DNA of 64,000 nt from Alphaproteobacteria bacterium. GTDB taxonomy: Bacteria; Pseudomonadota; Alphaproteobacteria; UBA828. Shown in pieces: positions 25,260 to 33,714 of this stretch. A program made the translations under genes and the position numbers. Each line of letters opens with the position of its first letter. Positions within the stretch are counted from its first letter, which is position 1. A model generated the notes under the pieces. The model did not search any database, was not told where the DNA came from, and was given only the letters and a program-made list of their open reading frames with translations. The DNA lies in assembly GCA_022820945.1 (NCBI GenBank), contig JAJEEP010000040.1:1-64000 (forward strand). The letters are read 5' to 3'.

Positions 25260-27581
25260 TTACGACGCATCGCGTTGTTGCAGCGCCGTGACCACGCGTT
25301 CCGGCGTGATCGGCATCTCGAACACGCGCACGCCGATGGCATCGGCGACCGCGTTGGCGATGGCGGGCGCGACGGCGGTCATGGCCGGCTCGCCAATACC
25401 CTTGGCGCCGAAGGGCCCGACGCCGCTGCGGGATTCGAGGATGATGCACTCTACGTTCGGCATGTCCATCGCCGTCGGCATCAGGTATTCGCTGAACGAC
25501 GGCGTGATGAGCCGGCCCTCCTCGTAGAGCATCTCCTCGCTGAGCGCGTAGCCTTGGCCGTTCTGCGCGCCGCCCTGGATCTGGCCTTCGACCGCCGCCG
25601 GGTTGATGCACTGGCCGACGTCGTGGGCAGCGACGCTCTTCAGCACCTCGACCTCGCCGGTCTCCACGTCGACCGAGACCTCGACCGCGTGCGCGCCGTA
25701 GGCATAGTCCGGGTGGGCCTGGCCCTGCCCGGTCTCGGGGTCGAGGAAGTCGCCGAAGGGCGCGCGGAAGATCGCGAGCTCCGAGCGGTGGATGCCCTCG
25801 GATGCGCAGGTGCGCACCAGGTCCACCAGCGGCATGGTCTTTTCCGGATTGTCGATGACGAAGACCTCGTTGAAGGCCATGTCGATCTCGTCCGGCGTGA
25901 CGCCGAACTCTTGCGCCGCGCGTTCGGCCAACCGGGCGCGCAGCCCCTCGGCCGCCTGCTTGGCGGCGTTGCCGGTCATGTAGAGCGCGCGCGTCGCCGT
26001 GGTGGTGCCGGCGAGCGGGGTGACGGCGGAATCGCTGTTGTAGATGACGACGTTGTCGAGGGTGACGCCCAGCACTTCCACCGCGATCTGCCCGAGCGCG
26101 GAGATCTGCCCGGCGCCGATGTCGGTGACGCCGGAGCGCACCACCACGGTGCCGTCCATCTCGACGCCGACCCAGGCCTCCGAGGTATCGTGCAGGAAGG
26201 TGAGGCGGCCGTAGCTCTGCTGGTAGCAGGCGAGGCCGCGGCCGGTCCGGATCGGGCCTTCCGCTGGCGTGGGTTCGCCCAGCCCGGCCCAGGCCTTCTC
26301 CGCGCACTGCTCGGTCCAGATCGCGCTCGGCGGCACGAAGCCCGTGGACATGGGCTCGCCGGTCTTGAGGAAGTTTCGCCTGCGCACCTCCAGGCGGTCG
26401 ATACCGAGCGTGTTGGCGATCTCGTCCATCTGCTGCTCGTAGGCGGCGCAGGCCTGCAGCGCGCCGAAGCCGCGAAACGCACTCGTGTACATGTTGTTGG
26501 TCGCGACCGCCCGCGCGAAGACGTTGAGGTTGTCGACCCGGTAGGGGCCGGGCGCCGCCACCAGCGCGTAGAGGATGACGTAGGGGCTGAGGAACACGTA
26601 GGCGCCGGCATCGGCGATCATCTGCACGTCGAGCGCCGTGATCTTGCCGTCCTTCGTGACCCCGGTGCGGTAGGTCAGGATGAAGGGGTGGCGCTTGCCG
26701 TGGCCCACGAAGGAATCCTCGCGCGAGTACTCCAGCCGCACCGGCCGGCCGGTCTGCTTGGCGAGCAGCGCGAGATAGACCTCGACGGTCAGGTCCTCCT
26801 TGCCGCCGAAGCCGCCGCCCACCAGCGCGCCGCGCACGCGCACCTTGTTGTGGGGCACGCCGAGGGCATCGGCGATGGGCCGGAAATGCTCGATAACCTG
26901 GGTCGAGACGCGGATATTGACCACGTCGTTCTCGTCCACCCAGGCGAGGCCCACCTCCGGCTCCAGGAAGGCGTGCTCCTGGAACGGCGTCCTGTAGGTG
27001 TTCTCGACGATCAGGTCGGCCCTGGCGAAGCCCGCCTCGACATCACCCTTCTTGATCTTGCGCTCGGCGACGATGTTGTCGCTGCCGTAGACCAGCGGCG
27101 CGCCGGGCTTCAGCGCCTCCAGGGTGTCGTAGACGCCGGGGATCGGCTCCAGCGCGAACTCGATGAGCTCCGCCGCGTGGTCGGCGATGTCGCGGGTCTC
27201 CGCCGCGATCAGCGCCAGCGGCTCGCCGAAGTAGCGCACCCGGTCCTTCACCAGAATCGGCTGGTCGGTGTCGAGCCGCTTCTGCCCGGTCTGGCCGGGG
27301 ATGTCAGTGGCCGCCGTACGGTCGGCGAGGTCGTCGGCGGTGAGCACGCAGGCGACACCGGTGAGCGCCCGCGCCTTCGAGACATCGAGGCGTGTGAGCC
27401 GGGCGCTCGCGATATTCGCGCGCAGCACCCGCATGTGCAGCATGTTGGGCATCACGTAATCGCCGGCGTAGGGCGTGCGGCCCGTGACCTTGCCCGGCGC
27501 ATCGGTGCGGGTCAGCGGCTTGCCGACCTGCCGGAACTGGACGTTGGCCAGCGTCCCCGGATCCATGTCGGTATGGGTCAT
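25260..27581 (-). CDS. Molybdenum hydroxylase large (molybdopterin) subunit
   Basis: 773 residues of the xanthine dehydrogenase family: Ald_Xan_dh_C at about 20-130, then the cofactor domains. VGGGFGGKEDL is near 250, the cofactor loop TSAFRGFG near 365, and the catalytic glutamate is Glu731 (GIGEPAMTA). The AFRGFG loop is that of xanthine dehydrogenase and 4-hydroxybenzoyl-CoA reductase, not CO dehydrogenase. It would hydroxylate a carbon next to nitrogen in a heterocycle. The ATG overlaps the small-subunit stop by four bases, and the three subunit genes run FAD, 2Fe-2S, Mo. Confidence 0.92.
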   Translation of the reverse strand: MTHTDMDPGTLANVQFRQVGKPLTRTDAPGKVTGRTPYAGDYVMPNMLHMRVLRANIASARLTRLDVSKARALTGVACVLTADDLADRTAATDIPGQTGQKRLDTDQPILVKDRVRYFGEPLALIAAETRDIADHAAELIEFALEPIPGVYDTLEALKPGAPLVYGSDNIVAERKIKKGDVEAGFARADLIVENTYRTPFQEHAFLEPEVGLAWVDENDVVNIRVSTQVIEHFRPIADALGVPHNKVRVRGALVGGGFGGKEDLTVEVYLALLAKQTGRPVRLEYSREDSFVGHGKRHPFILTYRTGVTKDGKITALDVQMIADAGAYVFLSPYVILYALVAAPGPYRVDNLNVFARAVATNNMYTSAFRGFGALQACAAYEQQMDEIANTLGIDRLEVRRRNFLKTGEPMSTGFVPPSAIWTEQCAEKAWAGLGEPTPAEGPIRTGRGLACYQQSYGRLTFLHDTSEAWVGVEMDGTVVVRSGVTDIGAGQISALGQIAVEVLGVTLDNVVIYNSDSAVTPLAGTTTATRALYMTGNAAKQAAEGLRARLAERAAQEFGVTPDEIDMAFNEVFVIDNPEKTMPLVDLVRTCASEGIHRSELAIFRAPFGDFLDPETGQGQAHPDYAYGAHAVEVSVDVETGEVEVLKSVAAHDVGQCINPAAVEGQIQGGAQNGQGYALSEEMLYEEGRLITPSFSEYLMPTAMDMPNVECIILESRSGVGPFGAKGIGEPAMTAVAPAIANAVADAIGVRVFEMPITPERVVTALQQRDAS

Positions 27582-28066
27582 GGTGCACCTCCCTCGGCGC
27601 GCATGTCGTCGGCCGCGTCGGCGATCGCCTCGAAGATCTTGGTGTAGCCGGTGCAGCGGCAGAGATTGCCGCTCAGGCCTAAGCGAATGTCGTCCTCGCT
27701 CGGCTCCGGGTGCTCGTCGATGATCGCCTTGGCGGCGATGATGATGCCCGGAATGCAATAGCCGCATTGCGCGGCGCCGCCGTCGGCGAAGGCCTTCTGC
27801 AGCGGATGCGGCGCATCCAGGTCGCCGAGGCCGGAGACGGTGGTGATCTCCTTGCCCGCCGCCATCCAGGCCAGCGTCAGGCAGCTGTCCACGGCCATGC
27901 CGTCGAGCAGCACGGCGCAGGCGCCGCAGTCGCCCTTCTCGCAGCCGCACTTCACCTCCATGTGGCCGAGGTGGCGCAATGCTTCGAGCAGCGTGCGATG
28001 GGCGGGGAAGCGCCCTTCCTCCTCGCGGCCGTTGATGCGGAGCGTGATGGTCCTTGTCTCGGGCAT
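27578..28066 (-). CDS. Molybdenum hydroxylase small subunit, two [2Fe-2S] clusters
   Basis: 162 residues. The plant-ferredoxin-type cluster is held by CGCEKGDCGAC plus a cysteine near 62. The second, helical cluster domain uses QCGYC and CRC (about 101-138). It carries electrons from the molybdenum site to the FAD subunit. ATG 28066 follows AGGGAG by eight bases; an in-frame GTG at 28075 is too close to that site. The stop overlaps the large-subunit start. Confidence 0.95.
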   Translation of the reverse strand: MPETRTITLRINGREEEGRFPAHRTLLEALRHLGHMEVKCGCEKGDCGACAVLLDGMAVDSCLTLAWMAAGKEITTVSGLGDLDAPHPLQKAFADGGAAQCGYCIPGIIIAAKAIIDEHPEPSEDDIRLGLSGNLCRCTGYTKIFEAIADAADDMRAEGGAP

Positions 28067-28079
28067 GAGTGTCACTCCC

Positions 28080-28946
28080 TCAGGCCAGCCGGTCCCACGC
28101 CTGGGTCACCAGGCGCCGGGTCAGGGCACGGGCCGTGTGGCGGCGGTAGCCAGCGGAGGCCCGGATGTCGTCGATGGGTGTGCACGTGTGCGCCGCCGCC
28201 TCCGCCGCCTCGTCGATCAGCGCGGGCGTCAGCGCTTGACCTTCCAGTGCAGCCTCCGCCTCCTTGACGCGGCGCACGACGGGCGCGACCGACGCGAGCG
28301 CGATCCGCGCCCTGGTGCAGGCGCCGTCCGCCACCGAAAGCGTGACCGCCACGCCGGTGACGGTGATGGCATCGCCCTTGCGCCGCGCCAGCTTGTAGAA
28401 GGTGTTCGCCGAATTCTCCGGCAGCCGCGGCCACGAGATGCGGGTGATCAGCTCGTCCGGCCGGCGCGCGTCCTGCTTGTAGCCGAGGTAGTAGTCGTCC
28501 AGCGCCAGCGTGCGCGTGGCGCTCGCGCTGGCCAGTGTCAGCTCGGCATCGAGGGTCAGCAGCGGCGGCACCAGGTCCGCCGCCGGCGAGCCGCTCGCGA
28601 TGTTGCCGGCGACCGTCCCGGTGTTGCGCACCATGAGGCCGCCGAAGAGGCGCGCGGCCTCGATCAACGAAGGCGCCTCCCGCGCGATCTCGGGCGAGCG
28701 CAGCAGGTCGCTCACCGTGGTGCGCCCGCCGATGGAGATGCGCTCCGGCCCGAACGCCATGCCGAGCAGCTCGTCCACCTCGCCAAGGCCCACCATCCGG
28801 TCCGGCCGCTCGCGCTTCGCACGAATGTCGACGATCAGGTTCGTGCCGCCTGCGATGGGGAGCACGGTCTCGCCGCCGCCGTTCGCGAGCGCCGCAAGGG
28901 CGCCGTCCAGGGTCGTGGGAATGTCCAGTTCGAAGGGCGCGTACAT
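28080..28946 (-). CDS. Molybdenum hydroxylase medium (FAD) subunit
   Basis: 288 residues. The FAD-binding motif PIAGGTNLIVDIRAK is near 30-45 and the second flavin motif TGTVAGNIASGSPAAD near 108-123. The CO-dehydrogenase-type C-terminal domain begins near 180. It passes electrons from the 2Fe-2S clusters to an acceptor. It is the first of the three subunit genes, 25 bp after the SDR gene and 13 bp before the small subunit. Confidence 0.93.
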   Translation of the reverse strand: MYAPFELDIPTTLDGALAALANGGGETVLPIAGGTNLIVDIRAKRERPDRMVGLGEVDELLGMAFGPERISIGGRTTVSDLLRSPEIAREAPSLIEAARLFGGLMVRNTGTVAGNIASGSPAADLVPPLLTLDAELTLASASATRTLALDDYYLGYKQDARRPDELITRISWPRLPENSANTFYKLARRKGDAITVTGVAVTLSVADGACTRARIALASVAPVVRRVKEAEAALEGQALTPALIDEAAEAAAHTCTPIDDIRASAGYRRHTARALTRRLVTQAWDRLA

Positions 28947-28971
28947 CGCTACGTCTCCCGAATTAGCCGCG

Positions 28972-29754
28972 CTATACGTCCCAGCCGCCGTCGACCGTGA
29001 TGGCCTGGCCGGTGATCTGGCGGCTGTCCTCGCTCGCCATGAACAGCACGGCGTTGGCCACGTCCTGACAGGTGGTCACGCGCTTCAGGCACATCTCCTG
29101 AACGTACTCGTCATAGACCTCGTCGATGGTCCAGCCACGCACGCGGGCTTTCTCTTCGCAGAGCTTTTGCATGCGCGGGGTCTCGACGATGCCGGGGCAG
29201 ACGGCGTTGACGTTGACGTTGTACTTGCCGACCTCCAGCGCGACCGTGCGCGTGATCCCGCGCACCGCCCACTTGGAGGCGCTGTAGGCGGTGCGCATGG
29301 CGTAGCCGCGCAGGCCCGAGGTGCCCCCGATGTTGACGATCTTGCCGCTCTTCTGCGCGATCATGGTCGGCACCACGTGCTTGATGGGCAGGAAGGTGCC
29401 GATCTCGTTGGCCCTGATGACGTAGTCGAAGTCCGCCACGTCGATGTCCTGCACCGGCGTCTCGATGGGCCCGGTGACGCCCGCGATGTTGACCAGGATG
29501 TCGATGCGCCCGTCGAAGATCTCGAGCGCGTGATCGACCACGGCCTTGACCTCGGCATCCTCGGTCACGTCGCAGGCCACGACGTGGGCCTCCCGCCCCA
29601 GCGCGCGCACGTCTGCGGCGACCTGCTCGAGCGGCTCGGTGTCGCGGGCGGTCAGCACGACATCGGCGCCCGCGCGCGCGAGTGTCGTCGTGATGGCCGC
29701 GCCCATGCCCTTCGCGGCGCCGGTGACGATCGCCTTCTTGCCGTCCACTTTCAC
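28972..29754 (-). CDS. Short-chain dehydrogenase/reductase
   Basis: 260 residues of the classical SDR fold: cofactor motif TGAAKGMG at about 11-18, NIAGV near 90, and catalytic Ser with YSASK near 155-160. Asp or Arg after strand 2 (LTARD) suggests NADP or NAD without certainty. Probably oxidises or reduces a hydroxyl or carbonyl intermediate of the pathway. It lies 25 bp after hyuB and 25 bp before the FAD subunit. A second hyuA-hyuB-SDR run occurs at 52.8-57.6 kb. Confidence 0.9.
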   Translation of the reverse strand: MKVDGKKAIVTGAAKGMGAAITTTLARAGADVVLTARDTEPLEQVAADVRALGREAHVVACDVTEDAEVKAVVDHALEIFDGRIDILVNIAGVTGPIETPVQDIDVADFDYVIRANEIGTFLPIKHVVPTMIAQKSGKIVNIGGTSGLRGYAMRTAYSASKWAVRGITRTVALEVGKYNVNVNAVCPGIVETPRMQKLCEEKARVRGWTIDEVYDEYVQEMCLKRVTTCQDVANAVLFMASEDSRQITGQAITVDGGWDV

Positions 29755-29779
29755 AGCACTGTTCTCCTGCTTGCGTCGC

Positions 29780-31375
29780 TCATTGGCCTTTCGTCCCGGG
29801 CTGCCCGTAACCGCCGCCGCCGCAGCTCTCGACGATCACAACGTCGTCCTTGTCGAGGCGCAGGTTCGCCTTGCCCGGCATGTCCTCCCGGCGGCCGTCG
29901 GCATGCGCGACGGTCACGCGGAAGGGTGCGCCGTCCGCGCCGCCCTGCAGCCCGTATGGCGGCACCACGCGGCGCTCGAACATCGAGGTCACCGACATGT
30001 CGTCGGTGAGCACGCGGTATTCGCGGTGCAGGCCTTCGCCGCCCTGCTGCCGGCCCGCACCGCCCGAGCCCTGGCGCAGGCGCTGGCACTCGATGCGGAT
30101 GGGGAACTCGGCCTCCACCACTTCGGCCGGCGTGTTCATCACGTTGGACATGTGGACGCGCACCACCGGCGCGCCGTCCCGGTCGTGCCGCGCGCCTTCG
30201 CCGCCGCCGTGGACCTCGTAGAGCGTGGTCCAGGCTCCGTCGGCCCGCCTGCCGCCGAAGAGCACGAGGCCCGACGTGGTCGGCCCGCCGGCGGAGATGC
30301 GCTCGGGCCCCACGGCTTCGAAGGCCTTGAACACGGCATCGGCGATCCGTTGCGAGGTCTCGTGGTTGCCGCCCACCACCGGGCTCTCCGGCCCCGGATC
30401 GAGCAGGGAGCCGGGCCGGGTCACGATCTCCAGCGGGCGGTAGCAGCCGCCGCTCGGCTGGATTGCGGGACCGAACAGGGTCTTCACCACGTAGAAGACC
30501 GAAGCCGCGGCGATGAAGGGCGTGGTGTTCACCGGCCCACGCGCCGCGTCGTCGGTTTCGGAAAAGTCGAAGCGCGCGCCGTCGCCTGCGATGGTGACGC
30601 GCACGCGGACGGCGACCGGCCCGCCGCCGCCGGCATCGTCGTCGAGCCAGTCCGCGCCTTCGTAGGTGCCGTCGGGAACCGCGACGAGCGCCGCGCGCAT
30701 CTGCGCCTCGGCCCGGTCGTGGATGGCGGCGATGGCGGCCAGCACCGTCTCCCGCCCGTGCTCGGCGCAGATGTGCTGCACCCGCTCGTCCGCGGCCCGG
30801 CTGGCGGCGACCTGCGCCAGGATGTCGCCCTCGCGCTCGTCGGCGCCCCGCACGTTGGCGCAGATCATGTCGAGCTTCTCGTGGTCGGGCCCGGCGGCGG
30901 TGAAGAGCCGGAAGGGCGGGATGCGCAGCCCCTCCTGCCAGGCGTCGGTGGCGCCTGCGACGTAGCTGCCGGGCACCGCGCCGCCGATATCCGCCCAGTG
31001 CGCCAGGCTCGCCGCGAAGGCCACGATGGCGCCGTCCACGAAGATCGGCCGGATCGCCTTCACGTCCGGCAGGTGGTTGCCGCCCACCTCCGGCAGGTTG
31101 AGGAACCAGACATCGCCCGGCTCCAGCCTTTCCCTGGGCACCCGTTTCAGGAACTCGCGCACGGTGAAGCTCATCACCCCCATGTGCATGGGGATGTCGC
31201 GGCCCTGGGCAATGAGGTGGCCGTCGGCGTCGGTCAGAGCCGAGGAGAGATCGCCGGCCTCGCGCAGCAGCGGCGAGCGGGCCGAGCGCATGACCACGAG
31301 CGACATCTCCTCCGCCGTCGCCGACAGCGCATGGCGGATGACCTCCAGGGTGATGGGATCCACGGCACCGCTCAC
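29780..31375 (-). CDS. hyuB: Hydantoinase B-family subunit
   Basis: 531 residues, typical of HyuB. It starts VSGAVDPITLEVIRHAL and keeps the family stretches GDVWFLNLPEVGGNHLPD, AHWADIGGAVPGS and the C-terminal ESCGGGGYGQPG. With HyuA it makes ATP-dependent enzymes that hydrolyse hydantoins or 5-oxoproline, or carboxylate ketones. The GTG start at 31375 overlaps the hyuA stop by four bases. The open frame continues far upstream to 32947, but that part is antisense-like read-through inside hyuA and is not real. Substrate is discussed in the findings. Confidence 0.9.
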   Translation of the reverse strand: MSGAVDPITLEVIRHALSATAEEMSLVVMRSARSPLLREAGDLSSALTDADGHLIAQGRDIPMHMGVMSFTVREFLKRVPRERLEPGDVWFLNLPEVGGNHLPDVKAIRPIFVDGAIVAFAASLAHWADIGGAVPGSYVAGATDAWQEGLRIPPFRLFTAAGPDHEKLDMICANVRGADEREGDILAQVAASRAADERVQHICAEHGRETVLAAIAAIHDRAEAQMRAALVAVPDGTYEGADWLDDDAGGGGPVAVRVRVTIAGDGARFDFSETDDAARGPVNTTPFIAAASVFYVVKTLFGPAIQPSGGCYRPLEIVTRPGSLLDPGPESPVVGGNHETSQRIADAVFKAFEAVGPERISAGGPTTSGLVLFGGRRADGAWTTLYEVHGGGEGARHDRDGAPVVRVHMSNVMNTPAEVVEAEFPIRIECQRLRQGSGGAGRQQGGEGLHREYRVLTDDMSVTSMFERRVVPPYGLQGGADGAPFRVTVAHADGRREDMPGKANLRLDKDDVVIVESCGGGGYGQPGTKGQ

Positions 31376-33387
31376 GTCCCGGCTCCGGTGGCGATGTGGA
31401 GATGGCCCGCGTCGTCGGCGGTGAGCGTTGCGCCCGGCGGCACGACCACGGTCGACCACGCATCGTCGACGATGACAGGCCCGTCCAGCGAACTGTCCGG
31501 GCTCAGGCCTGCGCGGTCGTAGCGCGGCGTCGGCACCGGCTCGCCGGAATCGAAGGTGCAGGGCTGCGTCTTGGTGGGGGAGGGCGGCTCGTTCGCCTTG
31601 GTCGCAGGGGAACGGACCTCGCCGTTGCGGGGTGCTGCGACGCGCATGCGGATCGAGACCAGCTCCCACGGCTCTTCGGTGGCGAAGCCGTAGAGCGCCC
31701 GGTGGCGCTCCATGAAGGCGCGGCCCAGGCGCGCCGGGTCGTCGAGCGCCGCATCGGCGATTTCGATGGCGTAGCTCTGGCCGCTGTAGCGGACCATGGC
31801 CACCTCCTCGACCGTGAGCGCTGCGTCCTCGTGGCCGGCCGCCGAGAGCGGCGCGGCGAGGGTCGCGCGGAGCTCCCGCCGCACGCCGTCCACGCGCGCC
31901 TGATCCCAGGCTTCTGCGGCCATGCGGAGCGTGCGCTGCTGCGCGTAGCTCATCTCCGCGCCGACACAGCCCAGCGCCGAGAACATGCTGGAATGCGCGG
32001 GGACCACCACCTTGTCGATGGCGAAGGCGCGGGCCAGCGCCACCGCGTGCATGGGGCCCGCACCGCCGAAGGCGAGCAGCGTGCAGGTGCGCCCGTCGAC
32101 GCCGCGCTCCACCGTGACCCGGCGCAGCGCGCGCAGCATGGCCGCGTTCGCCACCCTGACTACGCCGAGGGCCGCATCCTCCGGCGTCATGTCCATCGCC
32201 GCGCCGAGCGGCGCGATCGCGTTGTGGGCCGCACGCGCATCCAGGCGCACGTCGCCGCCGAGCACGCGGTCCGTGTCCATGTATCCCAGCAGCAGGTTGG
32301 CGTCGGTGACGGTCGGCCGGTCGCCGCCCTTGGCGTAGCAAGCGGGTCCAGGGGCGGCGCCGGCGCTCTCCGGTCCCACCATCAGCGAGCCGTGATCGAG
32401 CCGGGCGATGGAGCCGCCGCCGGCGCCGATGGACTCCACCGCCACCATGGGCTGGCGCAGGGGCCGCCCGCCGAGAGAGCGGTCGCTCGCGATCTGCCCT
32501 TCGCCGTCGAGGATCAGGCAGACATCGGTGGTGGTGCCGCCCATGTCGAAGCTGATGGCGCGTTCGATCCCGAGCGCGCGGGCCATCCGCCCGGCCGCGG
32601 CGACGCCGGCGGCGGGGCCCGAGGCGGCCAGCCCGAGCGGCAGGTCGCGCAGTGCTGCGGGCGAAGCCATGCCGCCGGCGGAGTGGAAGAGATGCAGCCG
32701 GGAGTCCTCCGGCTTCGCCGCCTCCAGGTCGTCCATGTACGCGGCCGCCAACGGCATGACGCCCGCGCTCAGTGCCGTGGTCGCCGTCCGCTCGTACTCG
32801 CGGGCCTCGGGATTGACCCGGTGCGAGAGCGCGACGAACGGGAACCGCTTGCGCAGCCTTTCGCTGAGCGCTTCCTCGTGGGCCGGGTTGGCGTAGGAAT
32901 GCAGCAGCGAGACGGCCACAGCCTCCGCCCCGCTTGCCTCGACCCACCCGACGGCGTCTTCCACCGAGGCCGGGTCCAGCGCGGTCATGACCCGGCCGTC
33001 GTGGTCGAGCCGCTCGGCCACCTCGAAGCGGCGCTCGGCGGGCACCTGCGGTGTGAGCTTGGGCGGCAGGTCGAGCCGGTAGAGGTGGCGCCGGTTCTGG
33101 CGTCCGATGGCGAGGGTGTCGGAGAAGCCGCGCGTGGCGATCAGCGCGACCTTCGCGTGCTCACCCTGGATGATGGCGTTGGTGACGATGGTGGTGCCGT
33201 GGATCAGGTCGTCCACGTCCGCCCAGTCGAGTTCGACGGCGTGGAGCGCTGCCAGGAGGCCGGCGATGCGGTCGTCGATGCGGGAGGGAACCTTGGCGGA
33301 CCTCACCTCGCCACGCGCCCGGTGATGGGCGATCACGTCGGTAAACGTGCCGCCGACATCGATACCGACTTGCCATCCCTTCGGCAC
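31372..33387 (-). CDS. hyuA: Hydantoinase A-family subunit
   Basis: 671 residues: Hydant_A_N (about 1-175, ATP motif GIDVGGTFTDV at the start), hydantoinase A (about 195-490, with SFDMGGTTTDVCL) and a C-terminal domain. This ASKHA-fold subunit binds ATP and activates the substrate for the HyuB subunit. GTG 33387 follows GGAGG by seven bases and gives the standard start VPKGWQVGIDVGG; ATG 33426 is in frame but has no good site. It is the first gene of the 12-gene operon. Upstream lie an AT-rich stretch and a tandem repeat. Confidence 0.92.
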   Translation of the reverse strand: MPKGWQVGIDVGGTFTDVIAHHRARGEVRSAKVPSRIDDRIAGLLAALHAVELDWADVDDLIHGTTIVTNAIIQGEHAKVALIATRGFSDTLAIGRQNRRHLYRLDLPPKLTPQVPAERRFEVAERLDHDGRVMTALDPASVEDAVGWVEASGAEAVAVSLLHSYANPAHEEALSERLRKRFPFVALSHRVNPEAREYERTATTALSAGVMPLAAAYMDDLEAAKPEDSRLHLFHSAGGMASPAALRDLPLGLAASGPAAGVAAAGRMARALGIERAISFDMGGTTTDVCLILDGEGQIASDRSLGGRPLRQPMVAVESIGAGGGSIARLDHGSLMVGPESAGAAPGPACYAKGGDRPTVTDANLLLGYMDTDRVLGGDVRLDARAAHNAIAPLGAAMDMTPEDAALGVVRVANAAMLRALRRVTVERGVDGRTCTLLAFGGAGPMHAVALARAFAIDKVVVPAHSSMFSALGCVGAEMSYAQQRTLRMAAEAWDQARVDGVRRELRATLAAPLSAAGHEDAALTVEEVAMVRYSGQSYAIEIADAALDDPARLGRAFMERHRALYGFATEEPWELVSIRMRVAAPRNGEVRSPATKANEPPSPTKTQPCTFDSGEPVPTPRYDRAGLSPDSSLDGPVIVDDAWSTVVVPPGATLTADDAGHLHIATGAGT

Positions 33388-33673
33388 AGCCCTGCCTCCG
33401 GATGCCGGGCCGCCGGGCTGTCTCATCGCGGCCCTTCACGGCGGCTAACATTATTGAAAATAGAAAAAACTTTCGATAACTCGATAAAGATGCGCCGTCT
33501 CCGGGCGTCCGTCAACTGAAATTTCGACAGTGCTGTGGAGTGGCCGGTGACGGGTGGCCCCCGAGAGCGTGTCCGTCTTTGACAGGCACGCGACAGGCCG
33601 CGACTGCGGCCTGCCGCGTTAGCGGCGCGCCCGCGGAGGCACCGGCAGCAGGCTGCCGTGAGCGATAAAGAAG
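33388..33673 (-). promoter_or_regulatory. Upstream region of the 12-gene operon
   Basis: This 286-bp gene-free stretch has an AT-rich core at about 33447-33490 on an otherwise GC-rich background, the best place for the operon promoter. In it TCGATAAC and TCGATAAA stand in tandem (33473-33488) as an 8-bp direct repeat. TTTCGATAACTC (33471-33482) recurs with one change before the crotonyl-CoA reductase-like gene. A -10-like AATAAT reads on the minus strand near 33455, with no consensus -35. A separate strong hairpin lies at 33589-33618. Confidence 0.45.
33589..33618. repeat. GC hairpin (imperfect 13-bp stem)
   Basis: CAGGCCGC and GCGGCCTG pair around GACT, and CGCG/CGCG extend the stem after one mismatch. 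Only 25 bp away CGGCAG-CAGG-CTGCCG (33643-33658) forms another. No T-run follows either. Together with 33674-33708 they make three hairpins in 120 bp. Confidence 0.5.
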
Positions 33674-33708
33674 CCGGAGCGTTTCCGTGCAAAACGGAAA
33701 CGCTCCGG
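33674..33708 (-). terminator. Perfect 15-bp stem-loop after the crotonyl-CoA reductase-like gene
   Basis: CCGGAGCGTTTCCGT and ACGGAAACGCTCCGG pair perfectly around a five-base loop, six bp past the TAA. On the minus strand CTTCTTTATC follows, a weak U-rich tail, so this is a fair intrinsic terminator. A second smaller pairing (GGAGC with GCTCC, 33710-33726) overlaps the stop codon and could compete with it. Confidence 0.65.
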
Positions 33709-33714
33709 AGGAGC

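Noticed and set aside
25260..27950. Longer start for the molybdenum hydroxylase large subunit
   Set aside because: The first 123 codons overlap the small subunit in another frame. The ATG at 27581 has a GGGAGG site and the usual four-base overlap with the small-subunit stop.
29780..32947. A 1055-codon open frame on the minus strand
   Set aside because: Only the last 531 codons (from 31375) look like a protein (HyuB). The upstream part is inside hyuA in another frame and is Arg/Gly/Pro-rich shadow sequence.
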